Of a stretch of 64,000 nt of DNA, positions 16,183-25,111 are shown in pieces (positions within the stretch are counted from its first letter, which is position 1; each line of letters opens with the position of its first letter). Position numbers and translations under genes: made by a program. The notes beneath the pieces were generated by a model. It had not been told where the DNA came from, did not search any database, and saw nothing but the letters and a program-made list of their open reading frames with translations. The stretch comes from RPQJ01 sp052035645 (GTDB taxonomy: Bacteria; Pseudomonadota; Gammaproteobacteria; Steroidobacterales; Steroidobacteraceae), in NCBI GenBank assembly GCA_052035645.1, contig JBPOHK010000050.1:1-64000 (forward strand), given 5' to 3'.

Positions 16183-17154
16183 ATGCGGTTCAAGGACTAT
16201 TACGAAGTGGTCGGCGTCCCTCGCAGTGCGAGCCAGGACGAGATCAAGCGCGCCTACCGCAAGCTGGCCCGCAAGTTCCACCCGGACGTCAGCAAGGAAA
16301 AGAACGCGGAGGAGCGGTTCAAGGAGCTGCAGGAAGCGTACGAGGTCCTCAAGGACCCGGAGAAGCGCGCGGCCTACGACCAGCTCGGGGCCAACTGGAA
16401 GCAGGGACAGGAATTCCGTCCGCCGCCCGACTGGGGCAAGGGCTTCGAGTTCTCGCGCGGACGCACGCGCGGCGGCGCGGGGCCGACCGGCGACTTCAGC
16501 GACTTCTTCTCGCAGCTGTTCGGCGAGGGCAGTCCGTTCGGCGGCATGCGCGGCGGAACCATGCACTCCGGCCGCGGCTTCGCGTCGGCCGGCCAGGACC
16601 ACGTTGCGCGCGTCGAGATCGACCTCGAGGACGCCTACCGCGGCGCGTCGCGCACCATCGAGTTGAGCGCGCCGCAGATGACCGCGGACGGCCACGTGGT
16701 CGTGCAGCCGCGCACGCTGCGCGTGAGCATTCCGGCCGGCGTGACCGACGGCCAGCAGATCCGGCTCGCCGGGCAGGGCAGCCCGGGCAGCGGCGGCGGG
16801 CCGCCGGGCGACCTGTATCTCGAGGTCAATCTGCGCAAGCACCCGCTCTTTTCGGTCGAGGGCCGCGACGTCACGCTGACGCTGCCGGTCGCGCCCTGGG
16901 AAGCGGCGCTCGGCGAGACGGTCGCGGTGCCCACGCTCGGCGGCTCGGTCGACATGAAGCTGCCCGAAGGCGCGCGCGCGGGACAGAAACTGCGCCTGCG
17001 CGCTCGCGGCCTGCCCGGCGCGCCGCCGGGCGACCAGTACGTCGTGCTGCAGGTCGTGCTGCCGCCGTCGGGTCCGGAGGCGCGGGCGCTGTTCGAGCGC
17101 ATGAAGCGGGAGTGCGCGTTCGATCCGCGCGCGGAACTGCAGCGCCTCAGCTGA
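16183..17154 (+). CDS. cbpA: DnaJ-like co-chaperone, CbpA type
   Basis: 323 residues. The J domain (1-70) has FHPDVSK with the essential HPD at 33-35. A Gly/Phe-rich linker follows (about 85-150), then the two beta-barrel peptide-binding domains of the class II DnaJ C-terminus, including the TLRVSIPAGVTDGQQIRLAGQG motif in pieces. There is no zinc-finger region, so it is CbpA/DjlA-like rather than DnaJ. It would stimulate DnaK ATPase activity. The ATG at 16183 is chosen because MRFKDYYEVVGV is the canonical J-domain start. The stop overlaps the convergent VIT gene by eight bases. Confidence 0.88.
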   Translation: MRFKDYYEVVGVPRSASQDEIKRAYRKLARKFHPDVSKEKNAEERFKELQEAYEVLKDPEKRAAYDQLGANWKQGQEFRPPPDWGKGFEFSRGRTRGGAGPTGDFSDFFSQLFGEGSPFGGMRGGTMHSGRGFASAGQDHVARVEIDLEDAYRGASRTIELSAPQMTADGHVVVQPRTLRVSIPAGVTDGQQIRLAGQGSPGSGGGPPGDLYLEVNLRKHPLFSVEGRDVTLTLPVAPWEAALGETVAVPTLGGSVDMKLPEGARAGQKLRLRARGLPGAPPGDQYVVLQVVLPPSGPEARALFERMKRECAFDPRAELQRLS

Positions 17155-18175
17155 TCGCGGCGCCGAGCCAGTGGCCGATGAGCCAGGTGGCGACGCCCGC
17201 GCCGCCGCCGATCAGCACCATGCGCAGCCCGCCGGCGAGCGCGCTGCGACCGGTGAACAGGCTCAGCGCAGTGCCGACGCCAAACAGCGCCACACCGGCG
17301 ATGCCGGCCGAGGCCAGCACGGCCCGCTCGAGCGGCAGGCCGAGCAGGAACGGCACCAGGGGCGCGAGCGCACCGACCGAGAACGCCAGGAAGGAGAAGA
17401 TCGCGGCGCCCCAGGGCGAGCCGAGGTCGTCGGGGTTGAGGCCGAGTTCCTCGCGCGCGAGCGCGTCGAGCGCAGTGTCCTCGTTCTTGACCAGTTCGCG
17501 CGCCACGCGCCGCGCCTCCTCGAGCTGCATGCCTCGCGCCTGGTAGATCAGCGCGAGCTCCTCGGCTTCCTCTTCCGGGTACTCCTGCAGTTCGTCGCGC
17601 TCGAGGCCGATCTGGTACTCGAACATCTCGCGCTGCGAGCGCATCGACACGTACTCGCCCGACGCCATCGAGAGCGCGCCCGCGAGCAGGCCCGCCACGC
17701 CGCTCGTCAGCACGAAGTCGCTGCCGGCGGCGGCGCCGGCGACACCCATGATCAGGCTGGTGTTGGAGACGAGGCCGTCGTTGACGCCGAACACGGCCGC
17801 GCGCAGGTTGCCGCCGCCGTAGCCCTTGTGCCGGGCGCCGATCTCCGAGACCTGGGTCGGCATGAGGTGGCCGGCGAGCGAGCGCCGGGCATCGTAGGCG
17901 GAGATGCCGCGCACCTTCATGGCCGCCAGCATCGGCTTGATCCGCCGCGGCCCGATCGCCCGCGCGAGCATCACCGTGATGCGCGCGCGCAGCGACGGCG
18001 TGAAGGGCGGCGGGGGCTCCGTGGAACCGGCGCGCCACTTGTCGGCCTGGAATTCCGCGGCAGCCGCGAGCGCGCCGAAGAGCTCGACGATCTTCGGGTC
18101 AGGCTCGCAGCGCGCGAGCTCGCGGTACAACCACGCGGATTGCCGCTCTTCGAACCAGCTTTCTTCTTTGCTCAT
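17147..18175 (-). CDS. VIT1/Ccc1-family metal transporter with N-terminal ferritin-like region
   Basis: 342 residues. The C-terminal half is a VIT1/Ccc1-type Fe(II)/Mn(II) transporter: LRAAVFGVNDGLVSNTSLIMGV, the second helix GVAGLLAGALSMASGEYVS, a cytosolic metal-binding helix rich in Glu (EYPEEEAEELALIYQ) and three more membrane helices near the end. The first about 60 residues (ERQSAWLYRELARCEPDPKI) look like the rubrerythrin/ferritin-like domain of MbfA-type exporters. The expected ExxH metal motif there reads EFQADKW, so the di-iron site looks degraded. The likely function is export of iron or manganese from the cytoplasm. Confidence 0.78.
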   Translation of the reverse strand: MSKEESWFEERQSAWLYRELARCEPDPKIVELFGALAAAAEFQADKWRAGSTEPPPPFTPSLRARITVMLARAIGPRRIKPMLAAMKVRGISAYDARRSLAGHLMPTQVSEIGARHKGYGGGNLRAAVFGVNDGLVSNTSLIMGVAGAAAGSDFVLTSGVAGLLAGALSMASGEYVSMRSQREMFEYQIGLERDELQEYPEEEAEELALIYQARGMQLEEARRVARELVKNEDTALDALAREELGLNPDDLGSPWGAAIFSFLAFSVGALAPLVPFLLGLPLERAVLASAGIAGVALFGVGTALSLFTGRSALAGGLRMVLIGGGAGVATWLIGHWLGAAIS

Positions 18176-18193
18176 GGCCGGACGGCCAGAGTA

Positions 18194-18604
18194 TCACGCG
18201 CGCGCGGACTCCCGTCCCTTGCGCAGCAGCTTCTGCACCTGGCGCAGCACCGCGACGTTGACGTACGGCTTCTCGATGAAGTCGCTGGCGCCCTCGCGCA
18301 TCGCCGCCACGGCCGTCGGCACGTCCGATTCGTCGGCGAGCAGCACGACCGGCGTGTCGTTGCCGCTCTTGCGCAGCCGGCGCAGGAACTCGAGGCCCGA
18401 CATGCCCGGCAGCAGCAGGTCGACGATCAGGCAGGAGAGGTGGCGGCCGTTGGCCGCGAGCAGGTAGCTTTCGGCGCTGTCGAACGTCGAGACGTCGACG
18501 CCCACGCCGTGCAGCAGGCTCCTGAGCCCCTCGCGCGCCACCGGGTCGGGGTCGATGACCCCGACGACTGGCGGCGATTCCTGAACTGGGACGTTCTCGG
18601 ACAT
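18194..18604 (-). CDS. Single-domain response regulator
   Basis: 136 residues forming one CheY-like receiver. The phospho-acceptor Asp is in LIVDLLLPGMSG and the Lys in FIEKPY; Asp-Pro-Asp replaces the usual acidic triplet (VIDPDP). There is no output domain. The receiver resembles those of FixJ-type regulators. It lies 229 bp downstream of fixJ on the same strand, with its own upstream region, so it may buffer or divert phosphate from the FixL-like kinase, as single-domain receivers do elsewhere. I chose the ATG at 18604; the frame upstream is low-quality. Confidence 0.82.
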   Translation of the reverse strand: MSENVPVQESPPVVGVIDPDPVAREGLRSLLHGVGVDVSTFDSAESYLLAANGRHLSCLIVDLLLPGMSGLEFLRRLRKSGNDTPVVLLADESDVPTAVAAMREGASDFIEKPYVNVAVLRQVQKLLRKGRESARA

Positions 18605-18746
18605 GGATGAAATGGACGCGACCACAGGACCCGGCCAGCTCAAGGTGAGCCGCAGGGAGGATCGGATGCGGTGAACTGCGCTGCGCACTGTGGTCGCATG
18701 GCCGCAGTGTTAATGGCGGACGGTCGCCCCGAGAATTGGGGTTTAT

Positions 18747-18766
18747 ACGTAAATTGAAACTTACGT
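18747..18766. promoter_or_regulatory. Inverted repeat upstream of the receiver gene
   Basis: ACGTAA, eight bases, TTACGT. It lies about 145-160 bp upstream of the single-domain receiver gene and 3' of fixJ. The minus strand reads ACGTAAGTTTC, resembling FixJ-family sites with GTAAGT. It is a candidate operator; binding is not shown. Confidence 0.4.
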
Positions 18767-18786
18767 CTTCAGTGTCTAGTTAAGTT

Positions 18787-18801
18787 GACACTCGAAGTGT
18801 C
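18787..18801. terminator. Small hairpin downstream of fixJ
   Basis: GACACT, CGA, AGTGTC. On the minus strand it follows the fixJ stop by about 33 bp. No T-run follows, so it may be a weak terminator or a binding site. Confidence 0.3.
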
Positions 18802-18833
18802 ACTTCCATGATCCGTGCTGCGACGCAGCAAGC

Positions 18834-19457
18834 TTACTCCTCGGGGCGCTCCACTTCCAGCACCATGCGGACGAGGTGCGCGAGGGAGTGTGCTTCCATC
18901 TTCTCCATCACGCGGGCGCGGTGGATCTCGACGGTGCGCTGGCTGAGGTTCAGGTCGCCCGCGATGACCTTGTTCGCCTTGCCGGCGACGACGAGGTCGA
19001 GCACTTCGCGTTCGCGCGGCGTCAGCGACTCGAGGCGCTTGCGGATCATGTTGCGCTCCGCGAGCATCCGCCGGCTGCCGGCATCCTTCTCGAGCGCCTG
19101 GTTGATGCGATCGAGCAGGTCCTGGTCGCGGAACGGCTTCTGGATGAAATCGACCGCGCCGGCCTGCATGGCCTCGACTGCCATCGGCACGTCGCCGTGG
19201 CCGGTGATGAAGATGATCGGCAGGATCGAGTGGCGCTCGTTGAGCTTGCCCTGCAGCTCGAGGCCGCTCATGCCGGGCATGCGGATGTCGAGCACGAGGC
19301 AGCCGGGGCGGTCGTCGCGCTCGGCGTCGAGGAATTCCTGGCCGGACTCGAACACCTCGACCGGCAGGCCCACCGACTTCAGGAGCATCCTGAGCGAATC
19401 TCGCACCGCGGCATCGTCGTCCACGACAAACACGGTGGGCTTCGTTTCCTTGATCAC
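18834..19457 (-). CDS. fixJ: FixJ-like response regulator
   Basis: 207 residues. The receiver (5-120) has VVDDD and phospho-acceptor D57 in VLDIRMPGMSG, Thr in FITGHGDVPMAVEAM and Lys in IQKPF. The LuxR-type HTH (about 140-200) has LTPREREVLDLVVAGKANK and QRTVEIHRARVMEKM. This is the standard FixJ/TtrR layout. Six bases separate its start from the fixL stop, so the pair form an operon. In rhizobia FixJ activates fixK/nifA and indirectly the cbb3 oxidase. Here a cbb3 cluster lies 3 kb away, which supports an oxygen-response role, though the gene name rests on similarity and context. Confidence 0.85.
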   Translation of the reverse strand: MIKETKPTVFVVDDDAAVRDSLRMLLKSVGLPVEVFESGQEFLDAERDDRPGCLVLDIRMPGMSGLELQGKLNERHSILPIIFITGHGDVPMAVEAMQAGAVDFIQKPFRDQDLLDRINQALEKDAGSRRMLAERNMIRKRLESLTPREREVLDLVVAGKANKVIAGDLNLSQRTVEIHRARVMEKMEAHSLAHLVRMVLEVERPEE

Positions 19458-19463
19458 TCTTCT

Positions 19464-21029
19464 CTACTCCTCGTTGGCCGCCGGGGCGATCGGCAGCGTG
19501 AAATGGAAGCGCGCCCCGGACCCCTCGTTGGGAGTGTGCCACAGCCTGCCGCCGTGGGCGCGCACGATCGAGCGGCTGATCGCGAGGCCGAGGCCCGTGC
19601 CGCCCGACTTGGTGGTGAAGAACGCGTTGAACAGGTGCTCCGTCGCTTCGGCGGCGAGGCCCGTACCGTGGTCGGCCACCGTCACCTCGATCTCGCCATC
19701 CTCCGTGCGCCGCGTCGACAGCACCACCTCGCGCCGGTGTTCCGGCACGTCGGACATGGCGTCGATCGCATTGCGCACGAGGTTAAGCACGACCTGCTGC
19801 AGCTGGATCGGGTCGGCGTAGACGGTCGGCAGCGTGCCCTCGGACTCGATGCGCAGCCAGACGTTGTTGAGCCGCGCATCGGTCTCCGCGAGCGTGCGCA
19901 GGTCCTCGAGCAGGCGGTTGCAGTCGACCGGCTCGCGGGTGACCTCGCGGTTCTTCACGAAGTTGCGCAGCCGGCGGATCACCTCGCCGGCGCGCAGGGC
20001 CTGCGCGTTGATCTGCTGCAGGGCCTCGATCACGTCGTCCGGGTCGTGCCCGGGCAGGCGGATCATGCGCTGGCAGGCCTGCGCGTAGGTCGCGATGGCG
20101 GACAGCGGCTGGTTGATCTCGTGCGCGAGGCCGGCCGCCATCTCGCCCATGGTCGACAGGCGCGAGAAGTGCGTGAGCCGCTCCTGCAGCTGGCGGGCCT
20201 CGTCCTCGGCGTGCCGGCGCTCGGTCACGTCGTGCACGGTGCCGATGTGCTTGGTCGCCTTGCCCGTGATGTCGTACACGGCCTGCGCGATGTGGTGCAG
20301 GTGGCGCGTCGAGCCGTCGCGCAGGATCACCCGGTACTCGATGTCCATCGAGCCGCTGCCGTGGTCGAGCTCGTCCATCGCCTCGCGCAGCTTCGCGACG
20401 TCGGCCGGGTGCACCCAGTGCTCGAGGTATTCGCCGATCGCGCCGATCGACGCGCCGGCGTCGCTGCCGAGGATGCGGAACATCTGCGGCGAGTAGTAGT
20501 CGGGCTCGGAGGCGTCGAGGTGCACGACGTAGTTGCCGAGGTTGGCGAGCTCCTGCGCGAGGCGCAGTTCGGCTTCGCTGCGCTTCAGCTGCTCGTCCGC
20601 CAGCTTGCGCGCGGTGATGTCGCGGATGAAGCCGACGAAGCGCGGCGGGCCCGCGGCCTCGACCCGGCCGACGGCGAGGTCGCAGGGGAACGTCGTGCCG
20701 TCCTTGCGCCGCGCCCGCACCTCGCGGCCGATGCCGATGATGCGGGCCTCGCCGGTGCGGTTGTAGCTGTCCACGTAGCGCTGGTGCGCCTCGTGGTAGG
20801 GCTGCGGCATCAGCAGGCTGACGTTCTGGCCGACCACCTCGTCCGGGCGGTAACCGAAGATGCGCTCGGCGGCGAGGTTGAACTCGTCGATGCGGCCGGT
20901 GTGGTCGATGACGATGATCGCATCGACCGCGGCATCGAGCAGCGCGCGGAAGTAACCCTCCGCCGCCGATGCCATCGTCCCTGGTGCCGCACCGCTTCCC
21001 GTCGAAGATGTGGTCGACTGTTGCGTCAT
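19464..21029 (-). CDS. fixL: FixL-like PAS sensor histidine kinase, haem-site residues kept
   Basis: 521 residues without membrane segments. PAS 1 (about 24-140) matches the FixL haem PAS: PYHEAHQRYVDSY aligns with PYRSRHDSYISRY of B. japonicum FixL, putting His82 at the proximal haem ligand, and IIGIGREV puts Arg102 at the oxygen-contact Arg, with the same 20-residue spacing as H200/R220. PAS 2 (about 155-275) follows. The HisKA domain has GLAHEINQPLSAI with H303, and the HATPase part has NLVRNAIDAM, DHGTGL and GGTGLGLAISRS. It probably autophosphorylates at low oxygen and passes phosphate to FixJ. A later start at residue 19 is possible. Confidence 0.85.
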   Translation of the reverse strand: MTQQSTTSSTGSGAAPGTMASAAEGYFRALLDAAVDAIIVIDHTGRIDEFNLAAERIFGYRPDEVVGQNVSLLMPQPYHEAHQRYVDSYNRTGEARIIGIGREVRARRKDGTTFPCDLAVGRVEAAGPPRFVGFIRDITARKLADEQLKRSEAELRLAQELANLGNYVVHLDASEPDYYSPQMFRILGSDAGASIGAIGEYLEHWVHPADVAKLREAMDELDHGSGSMDIEYRVILRDGSTRHLHHIAQAVYDITGKATKHIGTVHDVTERRHAEDEARQLQERLTHFSRLSTMGEMAAGLAHEINQPLSAIATYAQACQRMIRLPGHDPDDVIEALQQINAQALRAGEVIRRLRNFVKNREVTREPVDCNRLLEDLRTLAETDARLNNVWLRIESEGTLPTVYADPIQLQQVVLNLVRNAIDAMSDVPEHRREVVLSTRRTEDGEIEVTVADHGTGLAAEATEHLFNAFFTTKSGGTGLGLAISRSIVRAHGGRLWHTPNEGSGARFHFTLPIAPAANEE

Positions 21030-21218
21030 TGTCTGGCGCGATGAAACGGAATGCGAATCGTAAGGGATGACGGGCGGCGCGACTAGGTATTACTGGAGAG
21101 AGGCCTGTGCATGCCTGCGAATCCGGGCCCGTCGGTGCCGGGAGCACAATGGATTCGGCCCCCCCGGGGCCGCCCGGGGGGCGCCTGGTACCACGTGGAG
21201 CAATCCGAGGAGGGCGCC

Positions 21219-21656
21219 ATGAGACTCACACGCTGGGAACCGTTCCGCGAGATGGACGAGATGCTGAAGGGCTTCGCGCCGATGCTCGGCCGCCTGCCCA
21301 TGGGCCGGACGGCGGAGGGGGGCTATGACTTCCTGCCGCCGGCCGACATCGTCGAGCACGAGAAGGAATACCTCGTGAAGATCGACCTGCCCGACGTCAG
21401 GAAAGAGGACGTGAAGGTCCTCTGCGACGAGGGTGTCCTGACCGTACGCGGCGAGCGCCGCGTCGAGAAGGAAGAGAAGGGGGAGAAGGTACACCGCACC
21501 GAGCGCTTCTACGGCAGCTTCGAGCGCAGCTTCATGCTGCCCGAGGACGTCGATCCGAAGCTGATCCGCGCCGAGGCGAAGGACGGTGTGCTGACGCTCA
21601 CGCTGCCGAAGGGCGCCACGCCGAAGGCGAAGCCCGTCGCGATCAGCGTGCAGTGA
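21219..21656 (+). CDS. Small heat-shock protein Hsp20
   Basis: 145 residues. The alpha-crystallin domain spans about 35-135, with YLVKIDLPDVRKEDVKV, GVLTVRGERR and the closing DGVLTLTLPKG. The C-terminal tail with KPVAISVQ is close to the IxI/V anchor. It is an ATP-independent holdase. GAGGAGG lies just before the ATG at 21219. A very GC-rich hairpin (about 21159-21181) is present in the leader region. It is divergent from fixL and followed by a strong terminator. Confidence 0.92.
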   Translation: MRLTRWEPFREMDEMLKGFAPMLGRLPMGRTAEGGYDFLPPADIVEHEKEYLVKIDLPDVRKEDVKVLCDEGVLTVRGERRVEKEEKGEKVHRTERFYGSFERSFMLPEDVDPKLIRAEAKDGVLTLTLPKGATPKAKPVAISVQ

Positions 21657-21686
21657 GGGAGCCACGGCGCCCGGCGGGCGCCCAAG

Positions 21687-21715
21687 GGCCGGGACGGGGT
21701 CGTCCCGGCCTTTTT
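21687..21715 (+). terminator. Rho-independent terminator after hsp20
   Basis: GGCCGGGAC, six-base loop, GTCCCGGCC, then TTTTT. The stem is perfect and the T-run follows on the plus strand, 30 bp after the hsp20 stop. Confidence 0.9.
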
Positions 21716-21728
21716 CGTTCCCGGCGGG

Positions 21729-22457
21729 CTACATCGCCATGTGGTGCTGCGCGTGTCCGCCGCCCGCCGCGCCCATGTACAGCGCGTCGCCCGCGGTCCA
21801 CAGGCCGAAGCCGAGCAGCAGCACGCCGGCGATGTTGCGCAACGTGGCGCGGCGGCTCAGGGTGGACGCGATCCGCTCGAAGGCCACCGTCGCGGTGACC
21901 ATGGAGGGCAGCGTGCCGGCACCGAACGCCGCCATCAGCGCGGCGCCGGAGGCCGCGCCGCCCGTCATGCCGGCCATCATCAGCATCGAGTAGGTCATTC
22001 CGCAGGGCAGCCAGCCCCAGGCCAGCCCGAGGCCGATCGCCCCGCCGAGGCCGCCCGAGCGGCCCTGCCGGCCGGCCCAGGGCATCACGCGTCGCCAGAG
22101 GCCGGCGCCGGCGGCTTCGAGCGGATCGAGCACGCGCCAGCCGAAGAGCAGCCGGCCCGCCACGAGGATCATGACGAGCCCGGCGGCGACTCGGAACGCG
22201 ATGCTCAGGGCCTTCACGTCGAACGAGTGCAGCACGAGGTGGCCGAGCACGCCGACGATCGCGCCGGCGAGCGCGTAGCTGCCGACGCGTGCGAGGTTGT
22301 AGGCGAGGCCCATCGCCAGCTTCGAGCCGGAGCCCGAGCGCTGCGTGCGCATCGCGAACGCGCCCGCGATGCCGCCGCACATGGAGGCGCAGTGTCCGCT
22401 CGCCGCGAGTCCCGCCACGAAGGCGGCCCAGAGTCCCAGTTCGCCCATGCCGCCCAT
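21729..22457 (-). CDS. Sulfite exporter TauE/SafE-family membrane protein (cco-linked)
   Basis: 242 residues with six to seven membrane helices. The N-terminal HCASMCGG and the mid-protein GWGWLPCGMTYS motifs are typical of the COG2836 family, often encoded right after ccoS and thought to take part in copper handling or oxidase assembly. The C-terminus is His/Met-rich (HAQHHMAM), which would suit copper binding. One base separates it from ccoS on the same strand, so it is probably the last gene of the cco accessory operon. Confidence 0.8.
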   Translation of the reverse strand: MGGMGELGLWAAFVAGLAASGHCASMCGGIAGAFAMRTQRSGSGSKLAMGLAYNLARVGSYALAGAIVGVLGHLVLHSFDVKALSIAFRVAAGLVMILVAGRLLFGWRVLDPLEAAGAGLWRRVMPWAGRQGRSGGLGGAIGLGLAWGWLPCGMTYSMLMMAGMTGGAASGAALMAAFGAGTLPSMVTATVAFERIASTLSRRATLRNIAGVLLLGFGLWTAGDALYMGAAGGGHAQHHMAM

Positions 22458-22458
22458 G

Positions 22459-22650
22459 TCAGTCGTTGCCTCCGTGTGGGTCGCCCGGGGGATTCCGGGG
22501 TTGCCGGCCCGGGCTGTCCTCGTCGAGGACCGTCCAGCCCGGACTGTCGAGATCGTCGAACTGGCCGTCGCCCACGGCCCAGAAAAAGGCCCACAGGCCG
22601 AGACCGACCAGCACCAGGCCGAGCGGGATCAGCAGGTAGACGATGCTCAC
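22459..22650 (-). CDS. ccoS: cbb3 oxidase maturation protein CcoS
   Basis: 63 residues: one membrane helix (MSIVYLLIPLGLVLVGLGLWAFFWAV) followed by the family mark GQFDDLDSPG, then a polar tail. CcoS is needed for cofactor (haem b and copper) insertion in the cbb3 oxidase in Rhodobacter. It directly follows ccoI and precedes the TauE/SafE-like gene. Confidence 0.93.
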   Translation of the reverse strand: MSIVYLLIPLGLVLVGLGLWAFFWAVGDGQFDDLDSPGWTVLDEDSPGRQPRNPPGDPHGGND

Positions 22651-22651
22651 T

Positions 22652-25111
22652 TCAGGCCACCTCGGCGGCGCGTGGCGTACGCCAAGTGCGGCCCTGCGGG
22701 TCCGCGGGCGAGCGCGCCAGCCGCATCGCGTTGAGCACCACCGCGACCGAACTCAGCGACATGCCGATCGCGGCCAGCCACGGCGGGACGAGCCCGAAGG
22801 CCGCGAGCGGCAGTGCCGCGAGGTTGTAGCCGATGGACCACGCGAGGTTCTGGCGCACGATGCGCTGCGTGCGTCGCGCCAGTTCGATCGCTCCGGGCAG
22901 CTCGTCGAGCGAATCGCGCACCAGGATCAGGTCGGCGCTGGTCTGCGCGAGGGCCGATCCCTCGCCCATGGCGACCGCGACGTCGGCGCCGCGCAGCAGC
23001 GGCGCGTCGTTGATGCCGTCCCCGACGGCGACCACGACGGCGCCACCGGCCTGCAGTGCCTGCAGCCGCGCGAGCTTCTGCTCCGGCCGCAACCGCGCCG
23101 CGAACGCGCCGATGCCCGTGCGCTCGGCGATGCGCGCCACGGCGCTGGCCTCGTCGCCGCTCGCGATCTCGGAAGGCAGCCCGAGCTGCGCGAGCCGCGC
23201 CACGCAGGCGCCCGCTTCCGGGCGGAGCTGGTCGGTGAGCCGGAACGCCGCGAGCAGCCCCTCGTCGCTTCCGAGGCAGACCCAGCTCTCGCCGTCGAGG
23301 CCGGCCGGCACGGCCGTATCCGGCGCGAGCGCGGCCGCGAAGGCCGGCTCGCCGATCCGCAGCCGCCGTCCGTCGACGGTGCCCTCGAGTCCCTGGCCCG
23401 CAACCACCCGGACCTCGCCCGCGACGGCATCGCCGGTGGCGGAGGCGAGGAACGCCCGGGCGATCGGGTGCTCGGACATGCGCTCGAGCGCCACGGCCCA
23501 CTGCAGGCACTCGTCCGCCGCAGCGCCCGCGAGCGGGCGGACCTCCTCGACGCGGACCAGCCCGCGGGTCAGCGTGCCGGTCTTGTCCCACAGCACGTGC
23601 GTGGCCTTCGCGAGCGTCTCGAGCGCGTCGGAGTGCGCCACCAGCACGCCGCGACGGGCGAGGGCCGCCGTGGCCGCGGCGATCGCAGCCGGCGTGGCGA
23701 GCGACAGGGCGCAGGGGCAGGTGACCACCAGGACCGCGAGCGCCGACGGGAATGCCCGGGCGGGGTCGACGAACCACCAGATCGCGAACACGGCGGCCGC
23801 GCCGAACAGGATGCGCCCGAGGAACCACGCCGCCGCCCGGTCGGCCGCCTTGGCGAGCCGCGGACGCTCGGCCTGGGCCCGCTCCAGCAGCGCGACGATG
23901 CCCGAAAGCACGGTGCGGTCGGCGACGGCCGTCACTTTCACGCGCAGCGGCGCCCCGAGGTTGTGGGTGCCCGCGTGCACGATGCTGCCCGGGGGCTTGG
24001 CGATCGCGGTCGACTCGCCGGTCAGCATCGACTCGTCCACGCGCCCCTCGCCGTCGGCCACCGTGCCGTCCGCCGGGAACACCTCGCCGGTACGCACCAG
24101 CAGCTCGTCGCCGACCTGCAGCTCGACGGCCTGCACGTCCTCGGCCTGGCCGTCGCGCAGCCGCCGCGCGGTCACCGGCGCGAGCCGTGCCAGCGCGTCG
24201 GCGACGCTGCCGGCGCGGTGTCGCGCGATCATCTCGACGTAGCGGCCGAGCGCGAGGAAGAACACGAACATCGTCACCGAGTCGAAGTACACCTCGCCGT
24301 GGCCGCGCAGCGCGTTCCACACGCTCGCGCAGAACGCGAGCACGATGCCGAGGCTCACGGGCACGTCCATGCTGACGCTGCGCGCGCGCAGCGCCTGCCA
24401 CGCGCCCTGGTAGAAGGGCCAGCCGGCGTACAGGGCGACCGGCACCGACACCAGCATGCTCACCAGGCGCAGCAGCTCGCGGATGTCCGCCTCCATGCCG
24501 GAGCCCGCGCCGATGTACAGCGGCACGGCGAACATCATGACCTGCATGTTGCCGAACCCCGCGACGGCGAGGCGCTTGAGCGCGGTGCGACGCTCGGCGA
24601 TGGCGAGCTGCTCGGCCGGTTCGCCGGCCAGCGGGTGCGGACGCAGGCCCACGTGCTCGAGCACGCGCAGCAGGTCGCCGAGCCTGACCTTCGCCGGGTC
24701 CCACACCAGCCGGGCGCGGGCCGTCGCCGGGTTGACGCTCACGTCCAGCACGCCGCTCTGCAGGTGGAGCGCCTTGTCGGCCAGCCAGCTGCAGGCAGAG
24801 CAGCGCATGCCCTCCAGCAGCACGGTGATCGAGCGCGCGCCGTCCGCCTCCGGGCGGCTCAGGCGCTCGACGAGCTCGGGCCGGTCGTAGGCCGACCAGC
24901 GGTCGGTCCGCGGGATCTCGTCGGCGCGCGCCGCGGACTGGTCGCGGTACCGGTAGTAGTCGTCGAGGCCCGCGCCGGTGATGAACTCCGCCACCGCCTT
25001 GCAGCCGTGGCAGCAGACCGGCTCGTCGCGATCGTGGACGTGCGCGAGGATGACGGTCCCGGACGGGATCGCCTCGCCGCAGTGGAAGCAGGGTGCGCCC
25101 CCGCGCGTCAT
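22652..25111 (-). CDS. ccoI: Copper-translocating P1B-type ATPase CcoI/FixI
   Basis: 819 residues. The N-terminus has a zinc-ribbon-like CxxC (C8, C11) and CCHGCKAV (33-40), then an HMA domain with the CSAC copper site (104-107). Eight membrane helices, the ion-site motif CPC at 465-467 and the phosphorylation motif DKTGT starting at D509 follow; GDGINDAP is near the end. It supplies copper for CuB of the cbb3 oxidase. Its start overlaps the stop of the short ccoH-like gene by four bases. Confidence 0.94.
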   Translation of the reverse strand: MTRGGAPCFHCGEAIPSGTVILAHVHDRDEPVCCHGCKAVAEFITGAGLDDYYRYRDQSAARADEIPRTDRWSAYDRPELVERLSRPEADGARSITVLLEGMRCSACSWLADKALHLQSGVLDVSVNPATARARLVWDPAKVRLGDLLRVLEHVGLRPHPLAGEPAEQLAIAERRTALKRLAVAGFGNMQVMMFAVPLYIGAGSGMEADIRELLRLVSMLVSVPVALYAGWPFYQGAWQALRARSVSMDVPVSLGIVLAFCASVWNALRGHGEVYFDSVTMFVFFLALGRYVEMIARHRAGSVADALARLAPVTARRLRDGQAEDVQAVELQVGDELLVRTGEVFPADGTVADGEGRVDESMLTGESTAIAKPPGSIVHAGTHNLGAPLRVKVTAVADRTVLSGIVALLERAQAERPRLAKAADRAAAWFLGRILFGAAAVFAIWWFVDPARAFPSALAVLVVTCPCALSLATPAAIAAATAALARRGVLVAHSDALETLAKATHVLWDKTGTLTRGLVRVEEVRPLAGAAADECLQWAVALERMSEHPIARAFLASATGDAVAGEVRVVAGQGLEGTVDGRRLRIGEPAFAAALAPDTAVPAGLDGESWVCLGSDEGLLAAFRLTDQLRPEAGACVARLAQLGLPSEIASGDEASAVARIAERTGIGAFAARLRPEQKLARLQALQAGGAVVVAVGDGINDAPLLRGADVAVAMGEGSALAQTSADLILVRDSLDELPGAIELARRTQRIVRQNLAWSIGYNLAALPLAAFGLVPPWLAAIGMSLSSVAVVLNAMRLARSPADPQGRTWRTPRAAEVA

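Noticed and set aside
21158..21182. RNA thermometer before hsp20
   Set aside because: The hairpin is extremely GC-rich and ends about 37 bases before the start codon without covering the ribosome-binding site, so melting at heat-shock temperature is implausible.
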